DNA of 25,254 nucleotides, from NCBI GenBank assembly GCA_023415055.1, contig JAEZLZ010000039.1, forward strand, positions 1 through 25,254, given 5' to 3'. A model generated the notes under the pieces. The model was not told the DNA's origin. It did no database searches and saw only the letters and a program-made list of their open reading frames with translations. Below are positions 22,159-25,254 of this stretch, one piece after another. The first letter of the stretch is position 1. Each line of letters begins with the position of its first letter. A program made the position numbers and the translations under genes. The DNA is from Bacillota bacterium (lineage in GTDB: Bacteria; Bacillota; Clostridia; Lachnospirales; Lachnospiraceae).

Positions 22159-22647
22159 ATGAATTACGAGATCGAAGAAGTCGGGGAACAGGATCTGGAG
22201 GAGTGTGCTGCAGTAATTCGCACCGGCTTTCTTACAGTGGCTGAGGAGTTTGGAATTACGAGAGCAAATGCACCAACGAACGGTGCATTTTTACAGAAGG
22301 AACGTCTTGTGGAGGAGAGAGCCTTGGGACATATCATGTATGCATTGATATCTGAGGGAAAAATTGTTGGTTATATGCAGCTGGAGAAGAGTACACCGTC
22401 GCTCTATTTTCTGCAAAAGCTGGTGGTTTTGCCGAATTATCGCCATCAGGGGTTTGGAAAAGCATTGCTGGATTATGCGAAAGCCAGAGTAGTTGAATGG
22501 CAGGGAGATAAGATATCCATAGGCATCATTGATGAAAATCTGGTATTAAAAAACTGGTATATCAAATATGGCTTTGTACCAACCATGACGAAAAAGTTCG
22601 AACACCTACCCTTCAAGGTGGGCTTTCTAGAGCTTAACGTTGGGTAA
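22159..22647 (+). CDS. GNAT-family N-acetyltransferase
   Basis: A 162-aa cytoplasmic acetyl-CoA-dependent acetyltransferase; the acceptor is unknown. The acetyl-CoA pyrophosphate loop is clear in LQKLVVLPNYRHQGFGKALLDYAKARV (RHQGFG at residues 95-100). The C-terminal family strand-helix is DENLVLKNWYIKYGFVPT. The N-terminal helices (DLEECAAVIRTGFLTVAEEFGIT) fit the fold. AGGGGGA lies about 9 nt upstream of the ATG. It has its own promoter and a hairpin leader. The sugar isomerase gene begins 53 nt downstream with no terminator between them, so the two are probably cotranscribed. Confidence 0.83.
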   Translation: MNYEIEEVGEQDLEECAAVIRTGFLTVAEEFGITRANAPTNGAFLQKERLVEERALGHIMYALISEGKIVGYMQLEKSTPSLYFLQKLVVLPNYRHQGFGKALLDYAKARVVEWQGDKISIGIIDENLVLKNWYIKYGFVPTMTKKFEHLPFKVGFLELNVG

Positions 22648-22700
22648 GCTGACGATTATTTGCGCTGCTTTATCAATTTCATTACTGGAGGGGATAGATT

Positions 22701-23480
22701 ATGAAATTTGGAATGCCTACATTGCTCGAGACTCCGAAGATCGATGATTGTGCCAGGTTATGCAGAACATTGCAGTTGGATTTTATTGAACTTAACAATA
22801 ACTTTCCATGGTATCAGACGGATGCTATGGATCGGAACCATTATAAGGAGTTGAGTGAAAGGTATCAGTTCTTCTATACCATTCATCTCGAGGAGGAATT
22901 GAATGTCTGCGGTTATAATACAGAGGTCACGCATGCATACTTAAGTACGGTGCGGTCCGCAATTGAGATGGCACAGAGTTTGGATGCTCCGATTATTAAT
23001 ATGCACCTATCCTCCGGTATCTATATTACACTACCGGAGCGTAAGGTCTATTTGTTTCAGGAATATAAGGAATTATTTTTGGATAAGCTTTATTATTTTC
23101 GTAGTATGTGTGAAGAAGCAATCGGTGATGGTGATCTGAAGATCTGTATAGAGAATGCCGACGGTTTCCCGGAGTTTGCACGAAAGGGAATCGAACTGTT
23201 GCTGGAAAGCAGGGTGTTTGGTTTGACCTTTGACATAGGGCATGATCATTCGGCAGGGGGCTGTGATGAGCCTTTTATCCGAAGTCACAAGAATCGGCTT
23301 AGGCATATGCACATTCATGATGCCCTGGGCCGGAGCAATCATCTGGCAATCGGAGACGGGGAAATTGATCTTAAAGATAAATTTGCACTGGCGAAGGAAT
23401 GTGACTGCAGCTGCGTGTTGGAGACAAAGACTATCGAGGGTCTGACCAGATCGGTGGAACGATTACAGAGTTATATATAG
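22701..23480 (+). CDS. Sugar phosphate isomerase/epimerase, xylose-isomerase-like TIM barrel
   Basis: A 259-aa member of the AP_endonuc_2 / xylose-isomerase-like TIM-barrel family. These are metal-dependent isomerases or epimerases, and the substrate here is unknown. Likely metal ligands are visible in the expected order: Glu151 (CIENADGFPEF), Asp178 and His181 (LTFDIGHDHS), His204 or His206 (HMHIHDALG) and Glu241 (VLETKT). Residues 1-40 contain the first barrel strand (KFGMPTLLE) and LDFIELNNNFPW. GGAGGGG lies 7 nt before the ATG. It follows the GNAT gene closely and ends at a strong terminator, followed by repeat copy C. It is too short to be a true XylA. Confidence 0.82.
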   Translation: MKFGMPTLLETPKIDDCARLCRTLQLDFIELNNNFPWYQTDAMDRNHYKELSERYQFFYTIHLEEELNVCGYNTEVTHAYLSTVRSAIEMAQSLDAPIINMHLSSGIYITLPERKVYLFQEYKELFLDKLYYFRSMCEEAIGDGDLKICIENADGFPEFARKGIELLLESRVFGLTFDIGHDHSAGGCDEPFIRSHKNRLRHMHIHDALGRSNHLAIGDGEIDLKDKFALAKECDCSCVLETKTIEGLTRSVERLQSYI

Positions 23481-23492
23481 GGAATAAATATC

Positions 23493-23546
23493 GGGCTTTC
23501 TCATATTTTATCCAAAAGGCAATTCCGGGATATTGTGAGAAAGCCC
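23493..23546. terminator. Terminator between convergent isomerase and ABC permease genes
   Basis: A perfect 11-bp stem joins GGGCTTTCTCA (23493-23503) to TGAGAAAGCCC (23536-23546), with a 32-nt loop. TGTTTATT follows on the plus strand and GATATTTATT on the minus strand, so it may work both ways. It abuts repeat copy C. Confidence 0.7.
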
Positions 23547-23551
23547 TGTTT

Positions 23552-23593
23552 ATTCATGACAATAGAAAGTTCGCGAGGCGTGCTTTCTACCGT
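23552..23593 (+). repeat. 42-nt dispersed hairpin repeat, copy C
   Basis: Begins ATTCATGACAATAGAAAG, as copy B does on its own strand. The stem arms 23559-23569 and 23583-23593 keep 9 of 11 pairs; two A-C mismatches arise from TT to CC changes. The loop is TTCGCGAGGCGTG. It lies directly behind the isomerase terminator, as copy A lies behind the xylB terminator. The minus-strand permease stop is 28 nt away. Confidence 0.78.
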
Positions 23594-23620
23594 TTCATTT
23601 ATTCGAGGGTGGTTCCGTTA

Positions 23621-24421
23621 TTAAAGCGGGAGGTCTCTCTTCGTAAAAGTATAGATGCCTAGACCATACAGAACAACACCAATCACAGCCAGTGCGATAA
23701 AGGAAGGAAGGTATCCGTCGCCGGAGGCGATTTTTGCCGGATCAAACAGGGTGTAAAGAGAGAGGTATTGAAGAAATTCAAACTTCTCACCTGTATCGGC
23801 AACCATCTGAAGGAGGAGAAAACCAACAGGGAGTCCGGCTCCCAGGGCAAGGGAACTCTTCGTATCGTTGAATAGACAGGAGGAGAAAAAGCTGATGCCG
23901 GTCAAAGCAAAATAGAGCAGCAGGGCTCCGCAATTGAGCAGCAGAAACCCCTTGATGTCTAATTCTCCGGGGAATAATAGTTCGCACATCCCGATTCCTA
24001 CCAGAGTTACGAAACCTAGAAGCAGTGCCGTACTAACTAACAGGAAGAGAGCTTGGGTCCATGCAATTCTTGCCCGTGTATTCGGGGTGGCCAATAGATA
24101 AGCCATGGAACCCTTATCCACATGGGAAGCAATACTGCGGTTTGCAACAATGATCGTATAAATCATCGGCAGCAACAGAATCAGAAAACCGTAGAAATAA
24201 GTCCCAAGGAATTTGAGAAGAGTTCCCATCTCACCGGTAAAACCCATCGCTGCGATTAATTGTTGTGGCATCATCTTGAGCATATCGTTCAGACTCTTTT
24301 GTGTTTCCGGGTTATACATGCTGGCAATTGTCGGCAGATAGATCATCAGCACGCCAATAATAATTAAGAAGACGATATAATTTTGCTTCATCGTTGCTTT
24401 CAATAATGGTTTACTTATCAT
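23621..24421 (-). CDS. ABC-2 type transporter permease
   Basis: The 266-aa membrane subunit of an ABC exporter, with six hydrophobic segments. These include YIVFLIIIGVLMIYLPTIASMY near the N-terminus, then FLILLLPMIYTIIVANRSIASHVDKGSMAYLLATP, a motif typical of clostridial ABC-2 permeases, and three C-terminal helices. A large external loop (about 35-65) follows the first helix. AGGAGGGAG lies a few nt before the ATG, and the ATPase gene ends 11 nt upstream, so the two form one operon. The exported substrate is unknown; related pairs handle antimicrobial peptides or lipids, but this is not shown here. Confidence 0.82.
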   Translation of the reverse strand: MISKPLLKATMKQNYIVFLIIIGVLMIYLPTIASMYNPETQKSLNDMLKMMPQQLIAAMGFTGEMGTLLKFLGTYFYGFLILLLPMIYTIIVANRSIASHVDKGSMAYLLATPNTRARIAWTQALFLLVSTALLLGFVTLVGIGMCELLFPGELDIKGFLLLNCGALLLYFALTGISFFSSCLFNDTKSSLALGAGLPVGFLLLQMVADTGEKFEFLQYLSLYTLFDPAKIASGDGYLPSFIALAVIGVVLYGLGIYTFTKRDLPL

Positions 24422-24432
24422 ACGGCTCCCTC

Positions 24433-25254
24433 CTATTTTAGAACGGTGGAATTCATAGATGAATCACCGTAATATTGCATGAAGACATCCTCCAGGCTGC
24501 TGTTCTCGATATCGAGATCAAGGACGGTATAATGACTTAGCTGCTGTACCAGGGAGGATACATTACCGAGGATGCTTACCTTGGCAGTTGCATGATTTAC
24601 CTGAATACGGTCAAAGCCATCCTGATGCTCAAAAGCTTTTGCAGCAACAGGACTGTCAAAGGTAATGAGGTAGGTCTTTCTTCGCTTTTCCTTCAGAACA
24701 TGGATATCTTCAATTGCTACCAGATCACCCTGTCGGATAATTCCAACACGGTCACAGGTTCGTTCGATTTCCTCAAAGCTATGGGAAGACATGAGAATGG
24801 TTTTGCCCTTAGCCTTCTCGCTTAATATCAATTCTGCAAATCTGCGCTGCATCAAAGGATCCAGTCCACTGGTGGGTTCATCCAGAACCAAAACCTTCGG
24901 GTCATGCATAAAGGCGCAGATAATACCCAGCTTTTGCTTCATCCCCTTCGACATTTTGCGGATGCGGCCTCGTGTATCCAGTTCGAATTGCTCTATCAGC
25001 TTATCCCGATAAGAAGTATCCTTTAGACCTCTCATTTCTCCCATGAATTTTAGAAAATCCATTCCGTTCATCCCTTCAAAAAAGGCAATCTCTGCCGGAA
25101 GGTAGCCCAGATCTTTCATGATGGAAGCGGTTTCAAGCCGGCAATCCTTGCCAAGAATATGAGCGCTACCCCTATCCGGTGCCAAAAAGCCCATCAGATG
25201 CCGGATGGTCGTAGTCTTACCGGCACCATTGGGTCCCAGGTAACCGAATACCTC
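24433..25254 (-). CDS. ABC transporter ATP-binding protein (5' end beyond window)
   Basis: The ATPase partner of the downstream permease, missing its first residues because the gene runs off the right edge. The first visible codons read EVFGYLGPNGAGKTTTIRHLMG, so the Walker A motif is within the window and the Met at 25192-25194 is internal, not the start. Further motifs: Q-loop-like DLGYLPAEIAFFEGM, signature MSKGMKQKLGI, Walker B KVLVLDEPTSGLD and switch-His MSSHSFEE. The C-terminal 80 residues (from about KRRKTYLITFDS) form a regulatory domain typical of ABC-2 ATPases. At least 273 aa are visible; about 30 are probably missing. The stop lies 11 nt before the permease gene. Confidence 0.93.
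   Translation of the reverse strand, partial: EVFGYLGPNGAGKTTTIRHLMGFLAPDRGSAHILGKDCRLETASIMKDLGYLPAEIAFFEGMNGMDFLKFMGEMRGLKDTSYRDKLIEQFELDTRGRIRKMSKGMKQKLGIICAFMHDPKVLVLDEPTSGLDPLMQRRFAELILSEKAKGKTILMSSHSFEEIERTCDRVGIIRQGDLVAIEDIHVLKEKRRKTYLITFDSPVAAKAFEHQDGFDRIQVNHATAKVSILGNVSSLVQQLSHYTVLDLDIENSSLEDVFMQYYGDSSMNSTVLK

Noticed and set aside
22701..23480. The TIM-barrel protein as xylose isomerase XylA partnering xylB
   Set aside because: At 259 aa it is far shorter than XylA (about 440 aa) and lacks XylA signature motifs; it fits the general isomerase/epimerase family instead.

Overview
The window looks like a chromosomal segment of a low-to-moderate GC, Gram-positive clostridium. A plant-polysaccharide-using member of the Lachnospiraceae (Lachnoclostridium phytofermentans-like) is my best guess. 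This rests on strong purine-rich Shine-Dalgarno sites, many intrinsic terminators, a ROK repressor divergent from xylulokinase, intracellular GH8 and GH94 enzymes, a CDP-glycerol-type polymerase and a [4Fe-4S]-type PurF. No plasmid, phage, transposase, tRNA, rRNA or CRISPR is visible. The species is inferred and was not tested by any search.

Layout. 1-500: the end of a broken HAD-type hydrolase and a bidirectional terminator. 523-3441: a ROK-family regulator (minus) facing away from xylulokinase xylB (plus), with a 22-bp palindrome, a good promoter and a possible operator between them. 3442-3960: no gene, but a terminator, copy A of a 42-nt hairpin repeat, a promoter and an inverted repeat. 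3961-5785: a SAM methyltransferase and the redox chaperone Hsp33. 5916-9607: a GH8 reducing-end xylose-releasing enzyme and a GH94 disaccharide phosphorylase, both without signal peptides, so imported xylo- and gluco-oligosaccharides are probably finished off in the cytoplasm. 9713-10111: a headless GGDEF remnant fused to the GH94 terminator.

10364-17417 is an envelope region: an LCP glycopolymer ligase, a lipoprotein, an SLC13/ArsB-type permease on the minus strand, a membrane acyltransferase, and a large two-domain protein (GT2 plus TagB/TagF-like glycerophosphotransferase). Together they suggest synthesis, acylation and wall attachment of a polyol-phosphate glycopolymer. 17578-21612 is a purine cluster, purC-purF-purB. 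Its purC leader carries repeat copy B, and a striking structured RNA lies between purC and purF. 21695-25254 holds an HMA-fold protein lacking the CxxC motif, a GNAT acetyltransferase, a TIM-barrel sugar isomerase, repeat copy C, and an ABC transporter (permease plus ATPase) cut by the window end.

The most interesting non-coding signals are the purC-purF intergenic RNA (a 16-bp closing helix around two hairpins, followed by a U-tract and overlapped by a competing hairpin) and the 42-nt hairpin repeat. The repeat occurs three times, each copy directly beside another hairpin, and a possible fourth eroded copy supplies the methyltransferase ribosome binding site.
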